Below, one piece after another: positions 11,159 to 21,929 of a DNA stretch of 64,000 nucleotides. Below the pieces are notes generated by a model. That model made no database searches and had not been told where the DNA came from. It saw nothing but the letters and a program-made list of their open reading frames with translations. Location of the stretch: the NCBI GenBank assembly GCA_021014325.1, contig CM037476.1, positions 21,922,827 through 21,986,826 on the forward strand, read 5' to 3'. The stretch's first letter is position 1. Every line of letters begins with the position of its first letter. The DNA is from Plazaster borealis. Taxonomy: Eukaryota > Echinodermata > Asteroidea > Forcipulatida > Labidiasteridae. Made by a program: the position numbers and the translations under genes.

Positions 11159-12086
11159 CTGAAGCAGGAATAGTGAAAAACTAGTGAGCGGTCCAACGCA
11201 ACATTATTTCTATTTATCCATTTTACTGCAAGAGTATGGCGTCCCCTTTTCTTCTATGGTTCCCATATTTTTCCAATTGAAATAGGGTAAGTCTGTCGAA
11301 ACAAAATACTAACAGGAAGAACAATCCTGTTGCTGCTATATCTAATATGAAAATTTTAGGCCCCTTCTGTATGTTGTATTTTTATCAAGTTTTAATTGAC
11401 AACCAAGATTTTGTTTCGTTGCTATTTAACCTATTTTTTGAAAGCTATTTTTTTATTTGATTGCGTTCGAGAAGCCCCGACTTTACCCAGGTCAGCTCTC
11501 GAACAACATAAGGCGACCCTGGGCTGATTCGGGGAAGCTACTCCAATTATTTGTATCGGTTTTTCAAACAAGAACTTTCGGAAAGGTGTTTGTAGGTTTT
11601 GTGTTTTTTCTTGTTTTTCTTCGTTTTACTTCTTCTTTCCCTCCTTTTTATTCAAATTAATCAAACCCTTGGTCCCAATAATTGGTGGGAATATCGTCTT
11701 CTAAGTGGGAAAACTAAAAAATACATTTACCCCCAAAATGGGATAAACCAATAATTCTAGCGCCCAAAACGGAGACCCAAAACATTAAATATAGGGTCAC
11801 GTTATTGATCAAGTCAAAATAAACAAGTTTACAAAACTTTACAGCATTGGGACAAAATACGGATGTTAAGAAAAAATTACAATTCTGTTGACCAAAATTG
11901 GGGGAAAATATGCCTTTTTATGGTAATATTGTTAAAAGCTTTGTTTTACGTCATCTTGTAGAACTTGTTGACAATAAACGTTTGTGGCAAGTTTCATATC
12001 GACCATTGGAGAACATTGGAGGATACGGAGGGGAGGCACTATGTTCTCCCGGTCCCCAAGTCCAAAACAAACAGTGAAACACCTAC

Positions 12087-12419
12087 CAGGGGTACATGTC
12101 ACCGAAGCATCGTCACCATGCCCGCAGTTTTTGGTACACCAGCCCGAAAAGTCGCAATCTCCAAGACGTTCCTCGTTTCCGTTACAATCGAGGTTATCCA
12201 TGAATATCTTTCCAGATCCCGGACCGAAGTGAGCACTCTGCCAGGCCGTAGTTGCTGGAGGATAGCCGAGTTGTCTACACACGACGTTGGCGTCGTTGAT
12301 ATCCCAACTGTCATCACAAACAGTCCCCCATTGACCATCGTGGAATATCTCAACCCTACCTTCAGAAAACACGGTGCCACCAACAAGTCGCACATCACCT
12401 TCATCTGTGCATGTAGATA
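12087..12419 (-). CDS. SRCR exon 7 of array
   Basis: A complete 111-codon SRCR domain, phase 1-1, with acceptor TGGCTTCAG (shared with exon 4) and donor CCTG/GTAGGTG. It reads [59 protein letters not shown] and TKNCGHGDDASVTC. All eight cysteines are present. The mixture of exon-4/8-like N-terminus (VGG) and exon-5-like C-terminus (FMDNLDC, TKNC) looks mosaic. Confidence 0.87.
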
Positions 12420-13369
12420 CTGAAGCCAGAATAGTGAAAAACTAGTGAGCGGTCCAACGCAACATTATTTCTAATTATCCATTTTATTAGTAATACTGCA
12501 AGAGTATGGCGTCCCTTTTTCTTCTATGGTTCCCATATTTTTCCAATTGAAATAGGGTATGTCTGTCGAAACAAAATACGAACAAGAAGACAAATCCTAT
12601 TGCTGCTATATCTTATAAAAGAATATAACAATTTTAGGCCCGTAAGCCTTCTTTATGTTGTATTTTTATCATGTTTTAATTGACAACCAAGATTTTGTTT
12701 CGTTGCTATTTCACTTGTTTTTTTGTAAGTTATTTTGTTATTGATTGCGTTCTAGAAGCCCCGACGTTACCCAGGTCAGGTGCTACTCAAACAACATGGG
12801 GCGACCCTGGGCTGATTCGGGGAAGCTACTCCAATTATTTGTATTGGCTTTTCAAACAAGAACTTTCAGAAAGGTGTTTGTTTTGTGTGTTTTTTCTTGT
12901 TCTTCTTCGTTTTACTTCTTCTTTCCCTTCTTTTTATTCAAGTTAATCAAACCCTTGGCCCCAATATTTGGTGGGAATATCGTCTTCCTAGTGGAAAAAC
13001 TAAAAAATACATTTACCCCCAAAATGGGATAAACCAATGATTCTAGCGCCCAAAACGGAGACCCAAAACATTAATTATAGGGTCAAGTTATTGATCAAGT
13101 CAAAATAAACAAGTTTACAAAACTTTACAGCATTGGGACAAAATTCGGATGTTAAGGAAAAATCACAATTCTGTTGAACAAAATTTTGGGGGAAATATGC
13201 CTTTTTATGGTAATTTTTAAAGTTTTTGTTTTTCGTCATCATGTAGAACTTGGTGAAATAAACATTTGTTGCAAGTTTCATATCGATCATTGGAGGACAT
13301 TGGAGAATACGGAGAGGAGGCACATGTTCCCCCGGTCCCTAAGTCCAGAACAAACAGTGAAACACCTAC

Positions 13370-13709
13370 CAGGGGTACATGTCACCGAAGCATCTTCAGA
13401 ATGTCCGCAGTGGTGCAGCGAACCCCAGCCTGAAAAGGCGCAATATCCAAGACGTCTCTCGCTCCCATTGCAATGGACGTCATCCATGAATATAACTCCA
13501 GATCCCGGACCGAAGTGAGCACCCCCCCCCCCAGGCCGTAGTTGCTGGAGGATAGCCGAGTTGTCTACACACGACGTTGGCGTCGTTGATATCCCAGTCG
13601 TCGTCACAAACAGTCCCCCACTGACCATCGTGGAATATCTCAACTCTACCTTCAGAAAACACGATGCCACCAACAAGTCGCACATCACCTTCATCCGTGC
13701 ATGTAGATA
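13370..13709 (-). pseudogene. SRCR exon 8 of array, frameshifted by poly-C
   Basis: This is the most 5' recognisable SRCR exon. Its splice sites match the array, but it is 340 bases long, whereas intact internal exons are 333, 336 or 342 (all multiples of three). The excess lies in a run of 11 C residues at 13522-13532, where siblings have seven mixed bases coding for the residues after TTAW. Upstream of the run the frame reads GTVCDDDWD and [15 protein letters not shown]. Downstream, in another frame, it reads [30 protein letters not shown] and SVTCTPG. It could be a real lesion or a homopolymer error in the assembly. Like exon 2 it has GWG, not GWC. Confidence 0.8.
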
Positions 13710-14330
13710 CTGAAGCAGGAAAAGTGAACAACTAGTTAGTGGTCTGACGCATCATTATTTCTATTGATCCATTTTATTAGCAATACTGCAAGAGTATGGC
13801 TTCCATTTTTTTTCTATGGTTCCCATATTTTTCCAATTGAAATAGGGTATGTCTGTCGAAACGAAATACGAACAAGAAGAAAAATCCTATTGCTGCTATA
13901 TCTTATAAAAGGATATGAAAATTGTAGGCCCCTAGCCCTTCTGTATTTTTATCATGTTTTAATTGACAACCAAGATTTTGTTTCGTTGCTATTTAACTTG
14001 GTTTTTTTTGTAAGTTACTTGTTTATTTGATTGCGTTCGAGAAGCCCCAACTTTACCCAGGTCAGCTCTCGAACAACTTCGGGCAACCCTGGGCTAATTC
14101 GGGGAAGCTACTCTATTTATTTGTATCGGCTTTTCAAATAAGAACTTTCGGAAAAGTGTTTGTTTTGTTTGTTTTTCTTGTTCTTCTTCGTTTTACTTCT
14201 TCTTTCCCTTCTTTTTATTCAGGTTAATCAAACCCTTGGCCCCAATAATTGGTGGGAATATCGTATTCTTAGTGGGAATATCGTCTTCTAAGTGGGAGAG
14301 GAGGCACTATGTTACCCCGGTCCCCAAGTG

Positions 14331-15147
14331 TGGTACAGGAGTTATAATTTTTTCAAATTATTAAACTTCAACTTCCGGTTTGAACAGGAAGTCAAGGTCA
14401 ACTAGGGTCACACTTTACCTAGCATTTGGTGAGTCCTTGGACAACTTTCTGATGATGTGTAGAGTATAAAAAACAATGTATGGTTCAGGAGTTATCAATT
14501 TTTCAAATCTTAAAGATCAACTTCCAGTTATTAAAGATTTAGTTACGTCAAGATGACGTCATCAGGTATTGAAATACATTAACTCAAAGTTTATTATTTC
14601 AAAAAATAATAACTCGAGAATCCCATTTTGAGAATTCACGCAAAAATTGTAATGTGAGCCCCTTTGTCAGCCAACAAAGACACACTAGCTCGGTAGTATG
14701 GCGGTAAGACATCTGCTCTAATTATATTATGAATTTCTAAATAGTTAAATTTCAACCTCCGTTTTCGACCTGAAGTTAAGGTCACATGGGGTCCCACTTC
14801 GTGTAAGATTTGTGCAATACGTCAAGAGCTTTAAATGTTGTAAATACCTTGTATGTATCTTTTATGATTCTCCAACTATGTTTGTTTTTTATTAAACGTT
14901 GATGTATTATTGTGACGTCATCGATGACGTCATCATCTCAAAAAAGTTGCAGTTTCATCTACTTACTACGGTCTAAGTACATTGTAAGTTTCAATCTATA
15001 CAAACTTTACTTCTTTGCGAAATCTTGATGACAAGGTACGGGGGAAGGAAGAATACGTGGACAAGAAACAATACAATAACAACAAGTTTTTGGCTGAAGG
15101 CCGAACACCTAAAAACAGAACCAAAACAAGAAGTATTCGTGCACATA
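14331..15147. other. Spacer between SRCR array and inverted element
   Basis: No gene. A block around GGTACAGGAGTTATAATTTT at 14333 recurs in diverged form at about 14483 (GGTTCAGGAGTTATCAATTT). Several TGACGTCATC motifs appear at 14550-14570 and 14915-14935. These look like decayed interspersed repeats. Confidence 0.5.
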
Positions 15148-15844
15148 TAGACTGTGAAAGTCTCGCGCATATTTAAACTTCCGGGACCATTGTGGTCCCA
15201 ACCATATGGAGATTTACGTGTGCAAGATTTTGTTTTGTCAATTATTTTAGTTTAACGTGGTTTATGACCGTGAAAAATACATATGTATTTGGAAATATAA
15301 TACTTAGTGATACAAAATGTGAAAGTAAAATCAGTTCAACAATATAGCGAAGAAAACCCAAAAATTAAACTTGACCTCGGCTTCCGGTTGCTGCAAAAAA
15401 TTTAAGATTGTTGTGCTCACCTCCGATCACAAAACTTATATAAACGCTTGTTTTGGATGCGCGATGATAATCGCCAGATGCTGTAATTGCATCGCGAAGC
15501 CTTTTCATTGCAGTCTATGGTTGTTGAGGCGTCAGCGTCCCTTAATGTTACGCCCGTGTGACCATCGCGAATCCACGTAAGTGATTTCTGAAAAGTTAAG
15601 ATCAAAATGAGCATCCTTGTCCCAGAGTTTTAATTTTGCTTCAATAATAATTAACACATTTTTGTATATTTATTATAAAAACTAAATCTGATTTTATAAA
15701 CATGTAATTTTTTAGTTGTATTTTTGTTGTTCAGATTTTGTCATTAGATATAATTTAAAACAAAGATTTGATTTCAGAGAAAAAAATGTTCCTCGTTTGA
15801 CGTGTTTTCTCGTTCCGATATACGCACGAGACTTACACAGTCTA
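15148..15844. mobile_element. TIR element, copy 2 (inverted relative to copy 1)
   Basis: This is the reverse-complement counterpart of 237-947, with ends TAGACTGTGAAAG and CTTACACAGTCTA and the same internal order read backwards. Similarity is high over the full 0.7 kb, with scattered substitutions. Together the two copies form a long-range inverted repeat enclosing the whole SRCR array. Confidence 0.75.
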
Positions 15845-16342
15845 TTGCACGAACCCCTCAAAAAGGTATGTTCAGTACATACACGCACGCAGGGAATACG
15901 CTTACATAATGGTTTCGGTTTTGAACTTGAAACTTCAAACTCTCCTCGACGCGAAAGTGTAGGGGCTCAAGTGTACGCTTAATATTTTAATGAAAGCCCC
16001 GTTTCCTACCTGCTTTCGCTGAAGTGATGTCGGGTGTTTGTGTTGACAGTTCCATTGGAAGTGTGCTGATCTATATACATAAATTGAACAATTACAAAAT
16101 GTCAATTAATTAATTTCAGCCCATATATTATACATGTTGGTTCTTCTGCTAAAGCTACTCGTAATTTGAAAACTTAGCCTTTTATACATGGTTAGAGGGT
16201 TGACCCATTTGCTCATAAACAATATATCTAGTAAAAAATATAGTAATCTGCAACATAAACGACATCAATTTGCATTTAAAACCTTGTGCAGACGTTTGTG
16301 TCCGTCCGGTAAAAAAAAGGGGGGTGAGGGGAAACTTACTCG
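15845..16342. other. Spacer, or possible intron between PAN and SRCR exons
   Basis: AT-rich and without a supported exon on either strand. If the PAN ORF upstream and the SRCR exons belong to one transcript, this is intron. A plausible GTAAGT donor (minus strand, about 16332-16337) sits just past the PAN frame's stop codon. Confidence 0.4.
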
Positions 16343-16753
16343 TTAGGTCGTTGTTGTTTTGGCTTGTGATGTTTCTTGGTCTGTCTTGGTTGTCATCATC
16401 GTTTCGTCAGGGAGTGGTTTGGCTTTATTTGATGAGCCACCGAAGTAGGAAAAGCCGCCATCTTGCTTATAGCTATCAGGAAAATCCTCTTTGCTGGCGT
16501 CGTTGAGCTGACATATGCCACTGATGTCATTGTGATTAAATGACAAACAGCGACTGTGCCTCCAGCAAAGCATCATACACTGGATCCGAACTGTCCCTGA
16601 TTGATTGAGGAACGAGTGACCGATCAGTGCGTGGTGCTGGTGTGGCAGGAAAATGCTTCCACGAGACCCGATGGTGCAACTAGTCTCAGTCGCTGATGCC
16701 TCGTAGGACACCCATGCGACCATCGCAATGGTGAACGGTATCAGAGTTTTCAT
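16343..16753 (-). CDS. Secreted PAN/apple-like domain protein (or 5' exon)
   Basis: I start at the second in-frame ATG (16753) because it opens a clear signal peptide: MKTLIPFTIAMVAWVSYEAS, with cleavage likely after ASA before TETSC. Residues about 25-105 resemble a PAN/apple module, with CTIGSRG, HALIGHSFLNQSG, then the Cys-rich core IQCMMLCWRHSRCLSFN and GICQLN, and a closing GGFSYFG. A Thr/Lys-rich tail ends at a TAA. PAN modules bind protein or sugar ligands outside the cell. The product would be a 136-residue secreted protein. It sits upstream of the SRCR array on the same strand and could supply that gene's signal peptide, but the best nearby donor (GTAAGT, 16337) lies after the stop. 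The only phase-1 donor (after YFG, GTGGCT) is weak. Confidence 0.6.
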   Translation of the reverse strand: MKTLIPFTIAMVAWVSYEASATETSCTIGSRGSIFLPHQHHALIGHSFLNQSGTVRIQCMMLCWRHSRCLSFNHNDISGICQLNDASKEDFPDSYKQDGGFSYFGGSSNKAKPLPDETMMTTKTDQETSQAKTTTT

Positions 16754-17665
16754 ATTTGTATTTTGATGCGCCTTTCCACAACCTGTCGACCCCGGCTCAA
16801 CAGTGGAAATGACGCAGTGCCCCAAATCACTGTAATATCGCCCGGGAGCAGACTGCCCGGGAGGGATGGTCAATAATCTAGCAGGGGTTTGGAATCTTTT
16901 CTATTTAATGTCAGTGCACAAAGACTTCAAGCCGATGAAACCCTGAACTCCAATTTACAGAAGAAGGAAGCGTTTTATTTGTTTGGTAGTTTTGCTTCGG
17001 AATTGTTTTGAATGTGATGATGCACTTTGTTTGTCGATCACCAGAAAAGGGCAAAATCCAGTCGTACCTGTTATATTTCAGCTCCTAGCAACCGCTTCCA
17101 ATTTAGAAGATGTTGGGCCTAGCCTCTACTTGTCAAACACTAATATCCACTGATTGCCATTGGTCTTGAAAGAGCTATATTGCGAGAAAAAACACAGATA
17201 CTACGTTAATTTGTTTCGAATGAGCCGTGTTTTCCTTCGAAAGGAAACGCAAGGTAAGATTCAGAAGAAAAAAACCTAATTCAGGGTCACACCAAGCGCA
17301 TGGTAGGAGGAGACTGCTGCTTTAGTGACACATTATTATTAATTTGTCAATGTTTGTTTAATCAGTGACGAAAAAAGGTCAATTTTGCAGTCTAAAGAAC
17401 GTGCGTTGTTAGTGTATCGTTTTGTTTTTGCTTTTTTAGTGAACAATTAGACAGTAATTCGTGTATTCCTTTTCGAACGATGAACTTTTCAAACCGCCAT
17501 TGTACAATTTGCCTATTAAGAGATCTGACACGTAGACTTGGTTCAAGTCGGGTCTCGTGCTAATCGAGTCGGTAATGTATAAACTTTTCTAACGCATGCC
17601 ATCTAGTGTTAATTAAATGCTAATCCAGTGAGTTTTGGATTGCAAGTGTGTGCATAGACTGGTCC
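16754..17665. other. Upstream region of the PAN ORF, no gene seen
   Basis: The frame of the PAN ORF extends 40 codons further up to an ATG at 16873, but that part lacks a signal-peptide or domain character and probably is 5' UTR. No convincing TATA box or other exon was recognised. Confidence 0.4.
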
Positions 17666-17695
17666 CCTGTCTTTATCCGCACGGATAAAGACAGG
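17666..17695. repeat. Perfect 14-bp-stem hairpin
   Basis: CCTGTCTTTATCCG, two bases, then its exact reverse complement. It is isolated, with no array. Confidence 0.8.
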
Positions 17696-17888
17696 TAGGC
17701 CCTACTGGTTTACAGACCCAAAGATTTAATTGGATACAAAGATTTTATTGGACAAACGGGCAGTGACGTAAGCTTTCAGTGTTATTGGTCCGCTCCGAAG
17801 TGACGTGTTTGTCAGCTCCACCATACAGAATTAACTGTTCGATCGTCTCCTGCTGCGCGTATGTACACAAGCGCGAGTGGTATACGGA

Positions 17889-18250
17889 AAATTATCTTCA
17901 AGCAGGCCTGAATACTCGATTCTGATTGGTCGATCCATAGCAACAAGTCGTGTGTGATATTATACAAATATTGACTGCTTCGAGTGGCGTAGTAGTCACT
18001 CTCGGTGATCCCCGAAGAAGCCTATCTTCCCGAGGCGAAGTGATCCCCGGAGCAACCTATCTTCCCGAGGCGAAGCCGAGGGAAGATAGGCTGCTCCGGG
18101 GATCACCGAGAGTGACTAGTTTTACAACGCCACGAGACAAAGCAGTCAATATTTGTTTTACAAAACCTCTTTCTTTGATTCTATCTGTAAACTTTAATAA
18201 AATTAATTCACACAACACCTTTATTCATCACTGCGTCAAACAAGAACTGT
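17889..18250. mobile_element. Foldback element with nested palindromes
   Basis: An outer arm, ACTGCTTCGAGTGGCGT (17970-17986), faces the inverted ACGCCACGAGACAAAGCAGT after 18126. An inner arm, AGTCACTCTCGGTGATCCCC at about 17993, faces its exact inverse at about 18098-18117. The centre is CTATCTTCCCGAGGCGAAGC-type palindrome. Its left flank (17889-17960) is the inverse of the right end of the foldback block at 22340-22419. Confidence 0.75.
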
Positions 18251-18568
18251 AAAATATTACGTTGAAATACCAAGTTTTGACAAAATAAGAGGGTACCAGT
18301 ACCAGACTATACTGCTATTGCGTTCGTTCTCTAAACCGTATTTCAAATGCACACATTTTGTTCATTACACCGGGTTCGAGGTTGTCAAGCAGCTCATTTA
18401 AATCAATGTTTGAAGTCAATGTAGTCAGGGTACCAGGGTATCCATTCACTAGTACATCGGTCGCTAGGCTATCGTTGAATAGTTCGTTTAATAGTTCGTT
18501 TGGTCGGTGAACATGTACAAGAGTAAAAATACCCAATACCATGTGACACGCTCTCGGCCAATCAACAG

Positions 18569-21418
18569 ATACGGGTCATTCCGTGTCAAATCATCACGCC
18601 ATCCGGGGTCAATCTCATGGATTTTCTTTAAATTTGCTGAATTAGTTTGGTCCTATGAGAAAACTCTGAAACCCGAATTTGAGCGTTCTGGGTCATGTGG
18701 TTTTTGAGTTACAGGTCGTTGACCTTTTGACCTTGCGTTTTTTCAACATAACAACAAATGATTGTACCTCCAGTTATGAATATCGGACAAAGATGATTTT
18801 TAGCTTAATTTAAAAAGCCCTTGATATAAGAAATTAACTTATTGTGAAATATAAAAAAATAATAATAATCAGTTGGAGGTTGCGCAAAATAAACTTTGAC
18901 CTTTGACCCCTCGAGGGCCGCCATTTTAATTTTTTTTAAACTTTGCCAAAAGAAGGCTTCGGGTGTTGCCATTTACCACACCAAATATAAAAATGGGATC
19001 TCTGTAGGTTTAGACGGGACATTGGTTTCTATGTGGGTAGTATATTAAAAATACATTAAAACGTGCACATTTCAATGGCATACATGGCTGTATACATGTG
19101 TGAATACACATGTACACAATGCATGGTTTGATGCTGCGTATTTATAACTAATTAATTAAATAATTAAATAAATAATACTGTGAAATCACTTGGCCATGCA
19201 CTTAGTGGGGGTCGGAGCTGGGGGTGGGTTGGACGGGGGAAGAACATTGGTGTCAAGTTAATTCCTTTATTTTAAGTTTCTGATAGGTACAATCCGCGTA
19301 TACCCCCCGAGTACTTTGTAGTGCCCAACATTATATTGGTAGTCAAGTCTACAAAGACCTTTTGACAAACAAATAATGACACCTCGGCAACTGTATGATT
19401 TTGCCTGCAAGGAGATTTCTGGAATGAAGTTCTGTTTCACTACAACAGCCCAGCACAGTGAAGAAGCAACTTTACTGCAAGATCGCTTTCAAAATGCACG
19501 CACTATCCCTGGAACCCAGAAACTGCATTCTTTCAAGCCAATATCAAGGAATTGTATTGAAGTGCGAGAATTTTCATCTAGCCCTGCAGCACGACAAGAG
19601 CGTACAACACAGAGTGTTTTGCCCATTCAGAAAATAGATCTAATCAGTGGCTACATAACAGCAGAATATGATGGGTTCTGGTGGCTTGGATGTGTTGTAG
19701 AATTGAGGCAAGAAAGTCGACTTGTGAAGGTCAATTTCTTACATCCACATGGCCCTGCTCGATCATTCTTTTTTCCAGAAAGGGAAGACATCTTTGAAAT
19801 TGATGTTGCTGATGTCTTGACGTCTGCTGCCCCACTGACCGCCACAGGGAGAACATACACCCTTCCAAAAAAAGATTCACTTGCAGCCAACACAAGACTT
19901 AGAGAACGACTTTAAGCAGCAAAAGGCTCACAGAAAACCATGTAATATGCTGAACTTAAACATTCTTTTTGAAACATGTACCAGTACAGTTTTACAGTAC
20001 CAATACCAGTACACGTGTTGGTTTAGACTTGATTCAAGTCCCGTTCTCGTGCGAGAGGTCCCCAAGCATATCGCGCCAACTAGCAAACAAGCCGTACAGT
20101 GCGCGCTCGCCGTCAAAATGTGGTCCCGAGAATGGGACTTGACGAGGTCGTTTCTTACACTGCACGTTGTTATTGGAAAATCTCCCCAAATGGGGAGATG
20201 AACAAAACCAATGGGAGCGTGGAAGCGCTGCCCCGCCGGTAAAATATTCATTACACTCTGTGACATCACAGAGCAAGACATTGTAAGTGCACGTGTCTAA
20301 ACGCGGTGACACGTGGGGGGCAGGCAAACTCATCAGCAGGCAAGTGGGTGTCGGTACCAAAGTCGTTGAATTGCACTTCCCAAAGTTCAAATTTTGCAAA
20401 CAAAACCGACCCAAATGTATGTCACAACGTATTAACTTAAATTTTAATGAACATTCAGTGCTTTCTTTTTAATTTAATTGGTTATTCAAAAATGTATTTT
20501 CCTCTCATCTAAGAAGAACCCCCCACAAATACAAAAAATGAGAGTCTTCTTTTTGAATGGGTTTGATTGGACAACACGTATAACGCAGCAAGTTTACATA
20601 TTCATAAGTGAATACATTTACATATCAGGCGACTGCGGCATCGTCAAGTCCCTGTCCCGCGTGCGGAACAGGTTGGGGAATGCAGACCATCACAAAACAA
20701 TATAGTTTTCTGGCAATGGCACGGGATTGGGACTTGAGTCAAGTCTAGTATTGGCTTAGCCCCCTACCCGATCCCCCTACTCAGTCCTCTTACCCTACCC
20801 CTACCTCACCCCAACTAACCCATACGCCGCCCATGACAATGTATAAGTACAATTTTTGATACAACTTGAGTCCCCTGTGCCACAATGTACATGTATGTAC
20901 AGTACATACATTGAAATGTGCACGTTTTAATGTATTTTTAATATACTACCCACATAGAAACCAATGTCCCGTCTAAACCTACAGAGATCCCATTTCTATA
21001 TTTGGTGTGGTAAATGGCAACACCCGAAGCCTTCTTTTAGCAAAGTTTGAAAAAAATTAAAATGGCGGCCCTCGAGGGGTCAAAGGTCAAAGTCTATTTT
21101 GCGCAACCTCCAACTGATTATTTTTATATATTTTTTATATTTCACAATAAGTTAATTTCTTATATCAAGGGCTTTAATTTAAGCTAAAAATCATCTTTGT
21201 CCGATATTCATAACTGGAGGTACAATTATTTGTTGTTATGTTGAAAACATGCAAGGTCAAAAGGTCAACGACCTGTAACTCAAAAGCCACATGACCCAGA
21301 ACGCTCAAATTCGGGTTTCAGAGTTTTCTCATAAGACCAAACTAATTCAGCAAATTTAAAGAAAATCCGTGAGATTGACCCCGGATGGCGTGATGATTTG
21401 ACACGGAATGACCCATAC
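18569..21418. mobile_element. DNA transposon with ~0.55-kb terminal inverted repeats
   Basis: Arms at 18573-19140 and 20880-21414 are near-identical inverted copies, starting GGGTCATTCCGTGTCAAATC. Both termini abut the tetranucleotide ATAC (18569-18572 and 21415-21418), consistent with a 4-bp target duplication. The 1.7-kb middle keeps a single remnant ORF at 19376-19915. The element is about 2.84 kb and internally deleted. The arms contain repeated 'GACCTTTTGACCTT' steps. I cannot assign a superfamily with certainty. Confidence 0.8.
19376..19915 (+). pseudogene. Transposon-encoded ORF, C-terminal remnant
   Basis: A 179-codon frame inside the inverted-repeat transposon. Its C-terminal half, GYITAEYDGFWWLGCVVEL followed by VNFLHPHGPARSF and FPEREDIFEIDVADVL, has a Tudor-like beta-barrel look. 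It matches a C-terminal module I recall from uncharacterised, probably transposon-derived invertebrate proteins of the pattern Y-x-WW-x-G...HPHGP-x-x-SF-x-x-P-x-x-x-D. The N-terminal half (residues 1-70) has a possible zinc-binding or helical character, but nothing decisive. The start ATG is simply the first in frame. No DDE or RT motif is present, so the catalytic part of the protein has probably been lost. Function unknown. Confidence 0.55.
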
Positions 21419-21741
21419 CATGAAAGGAAGAGCTGTTGATGGATAACGTATTTATCTTCAAGCAAACTTGATGTGCAGTTAGAACACACAATACGCAGGA
21501 TGTGATATGGGCCGTGCAATATTATACAAATAATGAATGTTTATGAGTGCAATGGTAAGAATAATTTCATGAGTTGAAAGAAGGAATGTTCCATTCAACG
21601 AGGCGAAGCCAAGTTGAATGGAACATTCCATCTTTCAACGAATGAAAATATTCTTACTACTGCACGAATGAAAAACATTCATTATTTGTTTTATATAACA
21701 TCCAAGTAGGTCTTTGTCATTTTGATTGGAGGATACAACTT

Positions 21742-21795
21742 AGGATCTGCTTGGGTGTTATATAAAAACTTTTATATAACACCCAAGCAGATCCT
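21742..21795. repeat. Perfect 26-bp-stem palindrome
   Basis: Twenty-six bases beginning AGGATCTGCTTGGGTGTTAT, a 2-base centre, then the exact reverse complement. This forms the core of the surrounding foldback cluster. Confidence 0.9.
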
Positions 21796-21860
21796 TGCCA
21801 TTTGATTGGAGGATTGTCCGTCACGTGATAGCAAATACACGTACCATTGCACGCTACGTC

Positions 21861-21929
21861 ATTCACCGTGCATTTTTCGTTCCATTCACCGTGCATTTTT
21901 CGTTCCATTCACCGTGCATTTTTCGCTCC
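21861..21929. repeat. Three tandem 23-bp repeats
   Basis: Unit ATTCACCGTGCATTTTTCGT plus TCC, three times head to tail. The third copy has one T-to-C change. They lie inside the foldback cluster. Confidence 0.9.

Larger units (their letters stand above)
3098..14330 (-). repeat. Tandem array of ~1.28-kb SRCR exon + intron units
   Basis: Exon starts at 3542, 4809, 5945, 8566, 9843, 11158, 12419 and 13709 are spaced 1.14-1.32 kb apart, except where the LINE lies. Introns are also alike: each has the same acceptor tract, a CTTCTATGGTTCC block about 100 bases into the intron, a CGTTCGAGAAGCCCC block, a pyrimidine stretch and a TAGCGCCC block. The array therefore grew by duplication of whole exon-intron units. 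At the upstream (right) edge a ninth unit survives only as intron. About 230 bases are missing at 14299, and similarity stops near 14331. A 37-bp direct duplication inside the intron at about 10072-10148 shows continuing local change. Confidence 0.9.

Noticed and set aside
15371..15580. ORF inside the TIR element copy 2
   Set aside because: Its counterpart in copy 1 (604-786) is a different frame. No protein is conserved between copies.
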